A stretch of DNA of 64,000 nt from Bacillus massiliigorillae. GTDB taxonomy: Bacteria > Bacillota > Bacilli > Bacillales > DSM-1321. The notes below the pieces were generated by a model. It did not search any database. It was not told the DNA's origin and worked only from the letters and a program-made list of their open reading frames with translations. The DNA is taken from the NCBI RefSeq assembly GCF_000380245.2, contig NZ_HG428741.1, forward strand, positions 2,487,665 through 2,551,664, written 5' to 3'. This document shows, in pieces, positions 50,767 through 59,003 of the stretch; position 1 is the first letter of the stretch, and the number at the start of each line of letters is the position of its first letter. The translations under genes and the position numbers were made by a program.

Positions 50767-50810
50767 AATAAGAGGGTGTTCAAAAGAAAACTTTTGTAAC
50801 ACTCTCTTAT
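50767..50810. terminator. Bidirectional terminator between rpmB and spoVM
   Basis: A long stem (AATAAGAGGGTGTT-CAAAAG with CTTTTG-TAACACTCTCTTATT) has T-runs on both outer sides. It can stop converging transcripts from rpmB (plus) and spoVM (minus). Confidence 0.75.
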
Positions 50811-50871
50811 TTTTTTATATGAATTTAAAGCCTATTTCCATACGAGTACTACTTTAGTAGCAAGCTCTCGC

Positions 50872-50952
50872 TTACCCCTTTCGAAATGCACCTAACATCG
50901 CACGCACTAACCCACCTAATATTCTCGGTAATTTTATTGTATAAAACTTCAT
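50872..50952 (-). CDS. spoVM: Stage V sporulation protein M
   Basis: SpoVM is a 26-residue amphipathic helix that recognises the curved forespore membrane and recruits SpoIVA to start coat assembly; it also inhibits FtsH. The product starts MKFYTIKLPRILGG, continues with LVRAMLGAFRKG, and differs from the B. subtilis peptide at only a few positions; the proline at residue 9 needed for curvature sensing is present. GGAGGG lies 7 nt upstream. In B. subtilis it is made in the mother cell under SigE. It is too short for normal gene finders and is direct evidence that the organism sporulates. Confidence 0.97.
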   Translation of the reverse strand: MKFYTIKLPRILGGLVRAMLGAFRKG

Positions 50953-51023
50953 TGTTTCCCTCCTCACTAAAACAAAGCCAAAGTTTTATAAGTTCATTTT
51001 AAAAATAAAGATGTTCTTACGTT

Positions 51024-51680
51024 TTAAGCACCACTATCATTGCTTCTTATCACCAATAATATGCCACTCGTAAATGAAAAAGTACCACTTTCAGAAATTA
51101 GTTCATTACTGACACAAAGAGTGCTACCCAAAGGTAAATCTCTATTATTCAATGGATATTTAAAACCTGTCAAAGTTATACCTTCCACTTGAGGAGAAAT
51201 AGTAAAAAAGGAAATATATTTGAACTTTTGATTATTAGCAATCGTATATGTACCAGGTATAACCGCAAACATTGTATTCCAACGGTCTTCTATTGTTACT
51301 TTTGTGGAGCTTTTTAACGCAGTCTCCTCCACTAAAAGCTGAATGCCACCCATTGAATGGTCCATTCTCCCACCTGTATTTCCAAAAACTTTTATACAAT
51401 CCGGCTGTTGTTTCAATGCCCAGTCAAAGGCTAATGCTAAATCAGTATCATCCTTCTCAGATGGAAATTGAAAAATTGTCGATTGTGAATCTGTAATGTA
51501 TTGTAAATCTTTTGGTTCAATAGAATCAAAATCACCAAATACGACACTTGGCGTTACACCTAGTGATACTAAAGTACTGATTCCTTTATCTATCCCAACC
51601 CATACGTCTGGTTGTTCATATTGTGAGATATCAGGAATATTCTCTATTGGGCCACCTGCCATTAAATAAATTGTTTTCAT
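51024..51680 (-). CDS. thiN: Thiamine pyrophosphokinase
   Basis: ThiN transfers pyrophosphate from ATP to thiamine to make thiamine diphosphate. The 218-residue protein has the N-terminal catalytic domain (DVWVGIDKGISTLVSLGVTP, VVFGDFDSI, FPSEKDDTDLALAFDWAL, GNTGGRMDHSMGGIQLL) and the C-terminal thiamine-binding beta domain (FKYISFFTISPQVEGITLTG). No TPP riboswitch is visible upstream; a fold-back repeat lies there instead. The position between rpe and spoVM is as in B. subtilis. Confidence 0.96.
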   Translation of the reverse strand: MKTIYLMAGGPIENIPDISQYEQPDVWVGIDKGISTLVSLGVTPSVVFGDFDSIEPKDLQYITDSQSTIFQFPSEKDDTDLALAFDWALKQQPDCIKVFGNTGGRMDHSMGGIQLLVEETALKSSTKVTIEDRWNTMFAVIPGTYTIANNQKFKYISFFTISPQVEGITLTGFKYPLNNRDLPLGSTLCVSNELISESGTFSFTSGILLVIRSNDSGA

Positions 51681-51711
51681 ACCCTACCCTACTTTCTATA
51701 CTAAGAATTAA

Positions 51712-51860
51712 GAAAAGCGCAAGCGCTCTGCTAAGCTCCGTATGTGCTGGAGCCCTCCAACCAAGATAAAGGAAACACGAAAAGACAGCAGTCAATTCGA
51801 TGTTGACTTATCGTAGGGAGGATGGCGAAGCACACTAGGAGCTGGGCGCTGAAGCTTGAC
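51712..51860. repeat. Fold-back interspersed-repeat-like element
   Basis: This 150-bp GC-richer element starts with AAAAGCGCAAGCGCT and ends with GAGCTGGGCGCTGAAGCTT. Its ends are imperfect inverted copies (about 51716-51744 and 51826-51850 share AGCGC, AGCTCC and TGTGCT in opposite orientation) and it has an inner AGTCAA/TTGACT hairpin. From memory the end sequences recur in many Bacillaceae genomes as small non-coding repeats. No reading frame is supportable. Confidence 0.6.
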
Positions 51861-52062
51861 AATAAGAAAAACCGTCGTCACCGGTCCTTTTTGATGAATG
51901 TGCTTACTTCTTCGTCTTACTTCCAATCAAAAAGGAGCCATGCGCAAGGCTAAACGAGCTGTTCTTGAAAACCCGATTCTGGTTTTCAAAACAGAAGGGC
52001 TTACGACCGAGCATGGCAGGTGTAAGGTTAGACACCACACAATTTTTTACTTGTTTATCTTT
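51861..52062. other. Structured non-coding stretch next to the repeat
   Basis: This 200-bp segment holds two perfect stems: CCTTTTTGAT/ATCAAAAAGG (51886-51895 with 51926-51935) and TTGAAAACC/GGTTTTCAA (51965-51973 with 51981-51989). A 63-codon minus-strand frame (51904-52095) runs through it and into the rpe terminator and has no sign of selection. The stretch may be the second half of the neighbouring repeat or a small RNA; I cannot decide. Confidence 0.4.
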
Positions 52063-52092
52063 TAAAAAAAGCCGACAAAAACGCTGTCGGCT
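52063..52092 (-). terminator. Intrinsic terminator after rpe
   Basis: The stem AGCCGACA / TGTCGGCT with a 7-nt loop is followed by seven T on the minus strand, about 17 nt after the rpe stop codon. It ends the large coaBC-to-rpe gene run. Confidence 0.88.
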
Positions 52093-52108
52093 CATTTAAT
52101 CAATCCTA

Positions 52109-52756
52109 TTATAAACCTCTTATTGCCTCAATAGCCTTCTTACGATCCGCTTGGTTGTATACTGCTGAACCAGCTACTAAAACATTCGCTCCAGCTTCTA
52201 CACAAAGCTTCGCTGTCTCTGCATTTACCCCGCCGTCAATTTCAATTTCAAGCGTTGGGTTAAATTGATCTGCCATCTCCTTGACACTGCGGATTTTCGG
52301 CAGTACTTCAGGAATGAAAGATTGTCCGCCAAATCCAGGGTTAACGCTCATCAGTAACACCATATCGATATCTTTAATTACATGTTGAATCGTACTAACA
52401 GGTGTTGCTGGATTTAATACAACCCCAGCTTTTACACCTAAAGATTTAATTAAGGAAATTGTACGGTGTAGATGCTTACATGCTTCGACATGAACTGTAA
52501 TATAATCCGCACCAGCATTTGCAAATGCTTCTATGTATGAATCTGGATTCTCAATCATTAAATGAACATCTAGAGGAAGTTTTGTGATTGGACGAATAGC
52601 TTCGACGATTAATGGTCCAATCGTAATATTCGGAACAAAGTGACCATCCATTACATCAACATGAATGTAATCTGCACCGCCTAATTCAACGTCTTTAATC
52701 TCTTCTCCAAGCTTTGCAAAATCTGCTGATAAAATAGAAGGAGCAATTTTTACCAT
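52109..52756 (-). CDS. rpe: Ribulose-phosphate 3-epimerase
   Basis: Rpe interconverts ribulose 5-phosphate and xylulose 5-phosphate in the pentose phosphate pathway. The 215-residue TIM-barrel starts MVKIAPSILSADFAKLGEEI and has the metal and catalytic motifs HVDVMDGHFVPNIT (about 33-46), DVHLMIENP, MSVNPGFGGQSFIP and EIDGGVN. It follows rsgA by 2 nt and closes the operon before a strong terminator. Confidence 0.98.
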   Translation of the reverse strand: MVKIAPSILSADFAKLGEEIKDVELGGADYIHVDVMDGHFVPNITIGPLIVEAIRPITKLPLDVHLMIENPDSYIEAFANAGADYITVHVEACKHLHRTISLIKSLGVKAGVVLNPATPVSTIQHVIKDIDMVLLMSVNPGFGGQSFIPEVLPKIRSVKEMADQFNPTLEIEIDGGVNAETAKLCVEAGANVLVAGSAVYNQADRKKAIEAIRGL

Positions 52757-52758
52757 AA

Positions 52759-53637
52759 TTAGTACCTCGGCTTTCTGTCTTTTATTTCGGCTAAAAATTC
52801 CATATAATGATCATAGCGATATTGTTTAATTTCTCCGCTTGCAACAGCTTCTTTCACTGCGCATTTTGGTTCTTGATTGTGCAGACAACCTCTAAATTTA
52901 CATCCTTGACTCATTTCATCAATTTCTGGGAAACAAGCTGATAGCTCCCCTTCCTCAATAGTAAAGTCAAGAGAAGAAAACCCTGGTGTATCCGCTACCA
53001 ATCCATCTTCAATAGGAATTAATTCAACATGACGTGTTGTATGCTTTCCACGTCCTAAATGAGTAGAGATGTCGTCTGTTTTCAATTCTAGCTGGGGATT
53101 TAACGTATTTAGTAGCGTTGACTTACCAACACCTGACTGTCCAGCAAAAACGCTTGTAGTATGCTTTAAATACGGTTTTAATGCATCCATACCTTGCTCA
53201 GTTATAGACGAAGTCGTTATAACATTGTAGCCCATTTTTTTATAGTCTTCCTGATACTGTAGAATCTTTTCTTTCTCTTCATCCGATACTAAATCAATTT
53301 TACTAATAACAATCATCGCTTCAATATGATTCGCTTCGATTAATACTAGAAATCGATCTAATAAAAGTGTACTAAATGAAGGTTCCACAGCAGAAAACAC
53401 CAATATCGCACGATCAACGTTTGCAATTGGCGGTCTTACTAGCTCATTCTTCCTTTCTTTAATTTCTAAAATATAACCTTCTTGCTCATTGTCATATTGA
53501 TAGACTACAGAATCTCCAACTAACGGAGATATTTTTTTCTTTCGAAAAACGCCTCTGCCTCTACATTGTATCGTTTTATCCTCATCAATAACATAGTAAA
53601 AACCACTCAACGCTTTAATAATTGTTCCTTCAGGCAT
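52759..53637 (-). CDS. rsgA: Ribosome small subunit-dependent GTPase A (RsgA)
   Basis: RsgA (YloQ/CpgA) checks late 30S maturation and in B. subtilis also affects wall metabolism. The 292-residue protein has an N-terminal OB fold, the permuted GTPase motifs SKIDLVSDEEK (G4) before FAGQSGVGKSTLLNTL (G1) and DTPGFSSLDF (G3), and a C-terminal zinc site (CFPEIDEM ... GCKFRGCLHNQEPKCAV). In B. subtilis it is phosphorylated by PrkC, encoded directly upstream. Confidence 0.97.
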   Translation of the reverse strand: MPEGTIIKALSGFYYVIDEDKTIQCRGRGVFRKKKISPLVGDSVVYQYDNEQEGYILEIKERKNELVRPPIANVDRAILVFSAVEPSFSTLLLDRFLVLIEANHIEAMIVISKIDLVSDEEKEKILQYQEDYKKMGYNVITTSSITEQGMDALKPYLKHTTSVFAGQSGVGKSTLLNTLNPQLELKTDDISTHLGRGKHTTRHVELIPIEDGLVADTPGFSSLDFTIEEGELSACFPEIDEMSQGCKFRGCLHNQEPKCAVKEAVASGEIKQYRYDHYMEFLAEIKDRKPRY

Positions 53638-53679
53638 GCACTCACTCCTAATTATTCTTCTGCCTTATTACATATACGC

Positions 53680-53726
53680 ACAACAAGATGTTTTCTGAGA
53701 GTATATCCTCAAAAAACATCTGTTGT
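53680..53726 (-). other. Long stem-loop between prkC and rsgA
   Basis: Arms ACAACAGATGTTTTTTGAG and CTCAGAAAACATCTTGTTGT (minus strand) pair over about 18 bp with one or two bulges and an 8-nt loop. It begins shortly after the prkC stop codon and has no T-run behind it, so it may be an RNase processing site or partial attenuator inside the operon. Confidence 0.5.
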
Positions 53727-53738
53727 TTACGAACATGG

Positions 53739-55814
53739 CTAGTTCGTAGGATATGGTATTGCTTCTTCCTTAATAACCTTGTCGTCTCTAATTATTTTAT
53801 AACCAGCCTTCCCATCAGACGCAATAGTTAATTGAATCTTTTTGGTTGTATCTTGTGTAATTGGAAATGTATCATAAGGTTCGGTCATACTATGATTCAT
53901 ATCTTCAATATAAATGATAACTTGTTGCTGTTTGTCCGGCTGCAACGGGTCCACTTCATAAGGAATTTCAAGCTCTCTTGTCACTACTTTTGGTGGTATT
54001 ACTTTCTTACCTTTTGAAATCGATACTTGTACCTTACTTCCTTTAGTTACTTTCGTATACGGCTTAGGCCATTGATCGATTACTAACCCTTCAGCCACAG
54101 TTTCTGATTCAATTCTTCGAGAAACTTCAATACGAAGACCCGACTCTCTTTCATAATCAGCAAGGCTTCTTTCGTTATACTCCGCCAAGTCTTTCAAAGT
54201 AATTTTTGCCGCACCTTTACTTACCGTTAAATTAACCGTTGTTTCAGAAGGTATAACATCCGAATCTGCGATAGGATCTTGTGAAATAATAACACCTGCT
54301 TCAACATCATCTCTATACACTTCTGTAGAATCAACTTTGAACCCAAGGTTTTCAAGAGTAGAAATAGCATCCTCTAAGTGACGATCGACAACGTTCAACA
54401 TCTTTGTTGTTTTCTTGCCTTTACTCACATAGATGTCAATTTCTTTTCCTTCTTTCACTAACCTACCCGCTTCTGGGCTCGTTTTAACTACTTTATTTTC
54501 TTCAATTTCTTCATCATAAACTTTTTGTATTTCACCTATTTTAAAGTTTTTCTCTAACAAAATGGCCGTAGCATCATTAGCGCTTTTTCCCTCTACATTA
54601 GGAATTTCAACATCAGCAGGTTCCATTAGCTTTGGTAGTGCAAAATAAGCGATTACACCAATTAGAGCTAAGATGAATACTGTAGATAAAAGTCCTTTTA
54701 AAAACCTACCTTTAGGTTTCTTTTCTTTCACCTTAACCTTTTTTGTTTTAGTTTTTGCAGGCTTCGCTTTTTTCACTTTCGGACTAGCAGCTTTATGTTT
54801 GTGAATGATCACTTCTTCTTGTTCATCATCCTCATCATCCATATCACTATAGTCCTCTTGATATTCCTGCGTATCGCTATTTATAATAATCGTTTCATCA
54901 CGTTCTGGCATTACTGTATCTTTAGTAATTACCGGTATTGCTTTTGTTGCATCAATATCTTCAGGTATCACAAAAGGCTTTTCATTTATTCGATCTGGTT
55001 GAAGTGCCGTCATGATATCTGCTTTCATTTCTTCAACATTTTCATAGCGATGAAATGAATCTTTAGCCATTGCTTTTAAAACAATATTTTCTACACTTTG
55101 TGGTATAGATGGGTTCCATCTCTTCGGTGAAGGTGTAGAGGATTGTAAGTGTTTTAACGCAATCGAAACAGCCGATTCTCCTGAAAATGGTAATCTACCA
55201 GTCAATAATTCAAACATCACAATCCCTAGAGAGTAAATGTCAGATTTCTTATTGGCCATACCACCACGGGCTTGTTCAGGCGATAAATAGTGCACAGAAC
55301 CTAGTACAGCATTTGTTTGCGTAATACTTGTTGCACTTAATGCTGTCGCAATTCCAAAATCCGTGATTTTTACATGTTCTTCATCGTCAATCAAAATATT
55401 CTGCGGTTTAATATCCCGATGGATAATACCATGTTGATGCGCATGAGAAATAGCTGATGTTATTTGTTGCATTATATTCAATGTTTTTTCAATCGGAATT
55501 TGTTGACGCTGTTGAATATATTGCTTCAAGGTTAATCCTTTTACATATTCCATAACGATGAAATAAATATCATCTTCTTCACCTACATCGTAAATACTAA
55601 CGATGTTAGGATGATAAAGGCTAGTTGCTGATTGTGCTTCACGATTGAATCGTTTAATAAACTCTTCATCATTATTAAAATCCATGCGAAGGATCTTAAC
55701 GGCAACTTCTCTTTCAAGAATCATATCTTGAGCAAGATATACGTTTGCCATCCCTCCTCCGCCAATCATACGGACTATTTTATAGCGACCGTATATTCGC
55801 TTACCAATTAACAT
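53739..55814 (-). CDS. prkC: Membrane Ser/Thr kinase PrkC with PASTA domains
   Basis: PrkC senses muropeptides and triggers spore germination and envelope responses. The 691-residue protein has a cytoplasmic kinase domain (IGGGGMANVYLAQDM with the ATP-site loop, AVKILRM, HRDIKPQNILID, ITDFGIATAL with the activation loop), an acidic then Lys-rich juxtamembrane segment (about 310-375), one membrane helix (about 375-397), three PASTA repeats ending in VSKG (about 400-465, 466-535, 536-605), and a final beta-rich domain. It overlaps prpC, its opposing phosphatase, by 7 nt. Confidence 0.98.
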   Translation of the reverse strand: MLIGKRIYGRYKIVRMIGGGGMANVYLAQDMILEREVAVKILRMDFNNDEEFIKRFNREAQSATSLYHPNIVSIYDVGEEDDIYFIVMEYVKGLTLKQYIQQRQQIPIEKTLNIMQQITSAISHAHQHGIIHRDIKPQNILIDDEEHVKITDFGIATALSATSITQTNAVLGSVHYLSPEQARGGMANKKSDIYSLGIVMFELLTGRLPFSGESAVSIALKHLQSSTPSPKRWNPSIPQSVENIVLKAMAKDSFHRYENVEEMKADIMTALQPDRINEKPFVIPEDIDATKAIPVITKDTVMPERDETIIINSDTQEYQEDYSDMDDEDDEQEEVIIHKHKAASPKVKKAKPAKTKTKKVKVKEKKPKGRFLKGLLSTVFILALIGVIAYFALPKLMEPADVEIPNVEGKSANDATAILLEKNFKIGEIQKVYDEEIEENKVVKTSPEAGRLVKEGKEIDIYVSKGKKTTKMLNVVDRHLEDAISTLENLGFKVDSTEVYRDDVEAGVIISQDPIADSDVIPSETTVNLTVSKGAAKITLKDLAEYNERSLADYERESGLRIEVSRRIESETVAEGLVIDQWPKPYTKVTKGSKVQVSISKGKKVIPPKVVTRELEIPYEVDPLQPDKQQQVIIYIEDMNHSMTEPYDTFPITQDTTKKIQLTIASDGKAGYKIIRDDKVIKEEAIPYPTN

Positions 55815-56566
55815 GATAATGACCCGCCTCTTTCATCACTATTATATTGCAAGAGCACGAGCGTAATATTATCTTCTCCACCATTATCATTCGCCATTGA
55901 GATAAGGCGCTCAGCTTGGTCTTCAATCGATTCACTCTGCACGATTACAGCATGCATATCTTGTTCACTAACTTTATTAGATAGGCCATCTGAACATAAT
56001 AAAAGAGAATCTCCCTCTTCAAATACAATCGTCAAAACATCCATATCTACTGTTGGTTCTGTTCCAAGAGCCCTTAATAACACATTTTTTCGTGGATGAT
56101 GCATGGCATCTTCACGACTAATTTGCCCTGTTCGAACTAATTCGTTGACTAGCGAATGATCCTCAGTGAGTTGTTTAAAGCCGCTTTCATTGTTGATGTA
56201 ACAGCGACTATCCCCAATATTAGCGATAGTCGAAAACCGATCTGTACATAAAGCCGCAACAAGCGTTGTTCCCATACCTTTACACTTTTCATGCATAGCA
56301 GCATGGTCATATAGATTTTTATTCGCTTTTTGAATATTTTCCTTTAACCATGCTTCAGCCATTTCTGGTGTAGTAATTTTTTCCGCTTGACTCCACGAAT
56401 CCTTTAAATACGACAAAGTCATACTGCTAGCAACATCTCCAGCACGGTGTCCTCCCATGCCATCTGCTACGATACATAAAAAGCCATTTTCAGTTTCAAA
56501 AATTCCACCATTATCTTCATTATGCTGTCTAACTTTGCCACGGTCTGTTCTAAAAACAGCTTTCAT
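55808..56566 (-). CDS. prpC: PP2C-type Ser/Thr phosphatase PrpC
   Basis: PrpC removes phosphate from PrkC and its targets. The 252-residue enzyme starts MKAVFRTDRGKVRQHNEDNG and has the metal-binding motifs VADGMGGHRAGDVAS (about 35-49), NIGDSRCYI, LLLCSDGLSNKV and GGEDNITLVLL. The frame opens upstream at 56617 inside rlmN, but ATG 56566 has GAGGTG 6-7 nt upstream and gives the family start. It lies 5 nt after rlmN and overlaps prkC, so kinase and phosphatase are made together. Confidence 0.97.
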   Translation of the reverse strand: MKAVFRTDRGKVRQHNEDNGGIFETENGFLCIVADGMGGHRAGDVASSMTLSYLKDSWSQAEKITTPEMAEAWLKENIQKANKNLYDHAAMHEKCKGMGTTLVAALCTDRFSTIANIGDSRCYINNESGFKQLTEDHSLVNELVRTGQISREDAMHHPRKNVLLRALGTEPTVDMDVLTIVFEEGDSLLLCSDGLSNKVSEQDMHAVIVQSESIEDQAERLISMANDNGGEDNITLVLLQYNSDERGGSLSC

Positions 56567-56571
56567 TTTGT

Positions 56572-57648
56572 TCACCTCGTCTCTTCTTTTCGCTCTTTCG
56601 CTCGAAGTTGTCCACAAGCTGCATCAATATCATGACCTTGTTCTCTACGAACTGTAACATTAATACCTTTATTTTTTAACGTTTGTTCAAATAATTTAAT
56701 TTGTTCTTTAGGTGTTCTTACATAATCTCGTTCCGGTACATAGTTTACAGGAATTAAATTCACATGACATTTTAAGTTCTTAATCAAGTTGGCAAGCTCA
56801 ATTGCATGTTCCACCTGATCGTTCTCTCCGCCAAATAAACCATATTCAAACGTAATACGACGACCTGATTTTTCTGTATAATACTTTACAGCTTCCATTA
56901 ATTTCGGAAGATTATACGCTCTGTTAATCGGCATTAATTTACCGCGTAATTCATTATTAGGAGCATGTAATGAAATGGCAAAGTTAATTTGCAATTCTTC
57001 ATCAGCAAATTTATAGATTTTCGGAACAATTCCACTTGTTGAAACCGTGATATGACGAGCTCCAATATGAAGACCTTTCTCATGATTCACGATTTTCAAG
57101 AATGACATCATATTATCGTAATTATCAAATGGCTCACCAATTCCCATAATTACAATAGAGCTTACACGCTCATCCATTTCATCTAATGCTTGTTGAACTT
57201 TCACTACTTGAGCAACAATTTCACCCGCTTCAAGATTACGTTTTAGCCCTCCAAGAGTTGACGCACAGAACGTACATCCAATACGACATCCCACTTGCGT
57301 TGTTACACAAACAGAATTACCATATTCATGTCTCATTAATACTGTTTCAATGGAATATCCATCTTGTAGCTCAAATAAAAACTTAATCGTTCCATCAGCA
57401 GATGTTTGTTGAATAAGCGTTGTTAATGTTGTTAATGTGAAATGTTCATCTAACTTCGTACGTAAGTCTTTAGATAGATTAGACATTTCTTCAAAACTTT
57501 TGACTCTTTGTTTATATAACCATTGTAAAATTTGATCCGAACGGAATGGCTTCTCACCATTATCCTTCAACCATTCTTTTAGTTGATCTGGCTGCAAAGA
57601 ATAAATCGATGGTTTAACCTCTACAGTTGTATTTTCTTTTTGTTTCAT
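56572..57648 (-). CDS. rlmN: Dual-specificity 23S rRNA/tRNA C2-adenine methyltransferase RlmN
   Basis: RlmN is a radical SAM enzyme that methylates A2503 of 23S rRNA and A37 of some tRNAs. The 358-residue protein has the CxxxCxxC cluster motif in QVGCRIGCTFCASTLGGLK (about 117-135), the GIGEPFDNYDNMM segment and the second catalytic cysteine near the C terminus (DIDAACGQLRAKE). Its start overlaps the rsmB stop by 4 nt. Confidence 0.97.
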   Translation of the reverse strand: MKQKENTTVEVKPSIYSLQPDQLKEWLKDNGEKPFRSDQILQWLYKQRVKSFEEMSNLSKDLRTKLDEHFTLTTLTTLIQQTSADGTIKFLFELQDGYSIETVLMRHEYGNSVCVTTQVGCRIGCTFCASTLGGLKRNLEAGEIVAQVVKVQQALDEMDERVSSIVIMGIGEPFDNYDNMMSFLKIVNHEKGLHIGARHITVSTSGIVPKIYKFADEELQINFAISLHAPNNELRGKLMPINRAYNLPKLMEAVKYYTEKSGRRITFEYGLFGGENDQVEHAIELANLIKNLKCHVNLIPVNYVPERDYVRTPKEQIKLFEQTLKNKGINVTVRREQGHDIDAACGQLRAKERKEETR

Positions 57649-59003
57649 GAATTAACCCTCTTTCTAAAACAAGCAATGTAAAATCCATCACTTTCAACAT
57701 CTTGCGGGAACAGTTGTAGTTTATTGCCAGAAACAAACGGGCGTACACTTTCCGGAAGTCTATTCTTCATATCATTGTCTTCTACAAAATCAGCATGTTG
57801 TTGCAGGAAATGCTGAACTACTTTTTCATTCTCGTCTTTGTCTACCGTACACGTACTATACACTAATGTTCCACCTGGTTTTAAAAGAGAAGCAGCCGTA
57901 TTTAAAATATCCATTTGAATGATTGCTAACCTATGAATATCACCTTCACTTTTTGTATATTTCACATCTGGCTTTCTTCTCATAACACCAAGTCCTGAAC
58001 AAGGTGCATCTACTAGTATTTTGTCAAAATAGTCTTGCTGAAAAGTGTCTGTTGCTTTTCTTGCATCTAAAGCAACAGTTGTAATATTTGTTAGTCCTAG
58101 TCGTGTCGCTTGTTGATTAATAAGCTTCACTTTATGCTCATGTAAGTCTAAAGCTACAACATTTCCATTTGTTAGTTTTTCGGCAATAGAAGTCGTTTTT
58201 CCTCCTGGAGCAGCACAGCAATCTAGAACTTTATCATCATTATGCGCATCTAAAGCATAAGAAACAAGCATAGAGCTTTCATCTTGAATAGTTAATAGTC
58301 CATCCTCAAACGCTTTTGAATGAGCCAGATTGCCGCGTAAGCAAATAATTGCATCTGGCACAACCTTACTTGCTTCAACCGCATACCCCTCTTGTTCTAA
58401 CTGCTTAATGACTTCATCACGATTTGTTTTCATAGCATTTATTCTAGCTGTTTGTTGAGGAGGTAACAAATTAAAGGCACACATTTCTCTTGTTTTGTCT
58501 AAACCATATTGAGAAGCCCAACGTTTCACTAACCATAATGGGTGACTTGTTTCAATTGCAACTCGTTCTTCTTCATCTTTAATTAAATCAAGCGAAGGAA
58601 CACCTTTACGTTGAATGCTGCGAAGAACTCCATTTACCATACTCGAAATACCTTTATGGCCTCTTCGTTTCGCAATTTCTACCGCTTCAAAAATAACAGC
58701 ATGATCCGGAACTTTATCCAAATAATGCATTTGGTATAGTGATAAACGCAATAAAATAATAACCCAATCATCGATTTTATTTTTGTTGTTCAGAAACGGT
58801 TCTAAAAAATAATCTAATGTTAATTTTCGTTGAATGGTACCATAAGTTATCTCGGTTAATAACCCACCATCTGCAGGGGATAGGTTATTTTTCTTCATCA
58901 CACTATTTAAAGCTAAATTACTGTACGATTGATTTTTCTCTACAGATAGTATTAATTCAAGCGCAAGCTCTCGCACATTTTTGCTTTTTGTTTTTTTACT
59001 CAT
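57645..59003 (-). CDS. rsmB: 16S rRNA m5C967 methyltransferase RsmB
   Basis: RsmB (Sun) makes 5-methylcytosine in 16S rRNA. The 452-residue protein has an N-terminal NusB-like RNA-binding domain (ELALELILSVEKNQSYSNLA; about 9-140) and a C-terminal Rossmann methyltransferase with VLDCCAAPGGKTTSIAEKL, DKILVDAPCSGLGVMRRKPD and LVYSTCTVDKDENE, the last two holding the catalytic cysteines. It overlaps fmt by 8 nt. Confidence 0.97.
   Translation of the reverse strand: MSKKTKSKNVRELALELILSVEKNQSYSNLALNSVMKKNNLSPADGGLLTEITYGTIQRKLTLDYFLEPFLNNKNKIDDWVIILLRLSLYQMHYLDKVPDHAVIFEAVEIAKRRGHKGISSMVNGVLRSIQRKGVPSLDLIKDEEERVAIETSHPLWLVKRWASQYGLDKTREMCAFNLLPPQQTARINAMKTNRDEVIKQLEQEGYAVEASKVVPDAIICLRGNLAHSKAFEDGLLTIQDESSMLVSYALDAHNDDKVLDCCAAPGGKTTSIAEKLTNGNVVALDLHEHKVKLINQQATRLGLTNITTVALDARKATDTFQQDYFDKILVDAPCSGLGVMRRKPDVKYTKSEGDIHRLAIIQMDILNTAASLLKPGGTLVYSTCTVDKDENEKVVQHFLQQHADFVEDNDMKNRLPESVRPFVSGNKLQLFPQDVESDGFYIACFRKRVNS

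Noticed and set aside
50580..50783. 67-codon minus-strand frame opposite rpmB
   Set aside because: Antisense to the ribosomal protein gene and across its terminator; not plausible as a gene.
51681..51711. TPP riboswitch upstream of thiN
   Set aside because: The space is too short and contains none of the conserved THI-element motifs; repeat DNA begins right behind it.
51904..52095. 63-codon minus-strand reading frame after rpe
   Set aside because: It runs through two inverted repeats and the rpe terminator, has a biased Lys/Phe/Ser composition, and looks like chance translation of repeat DNA.
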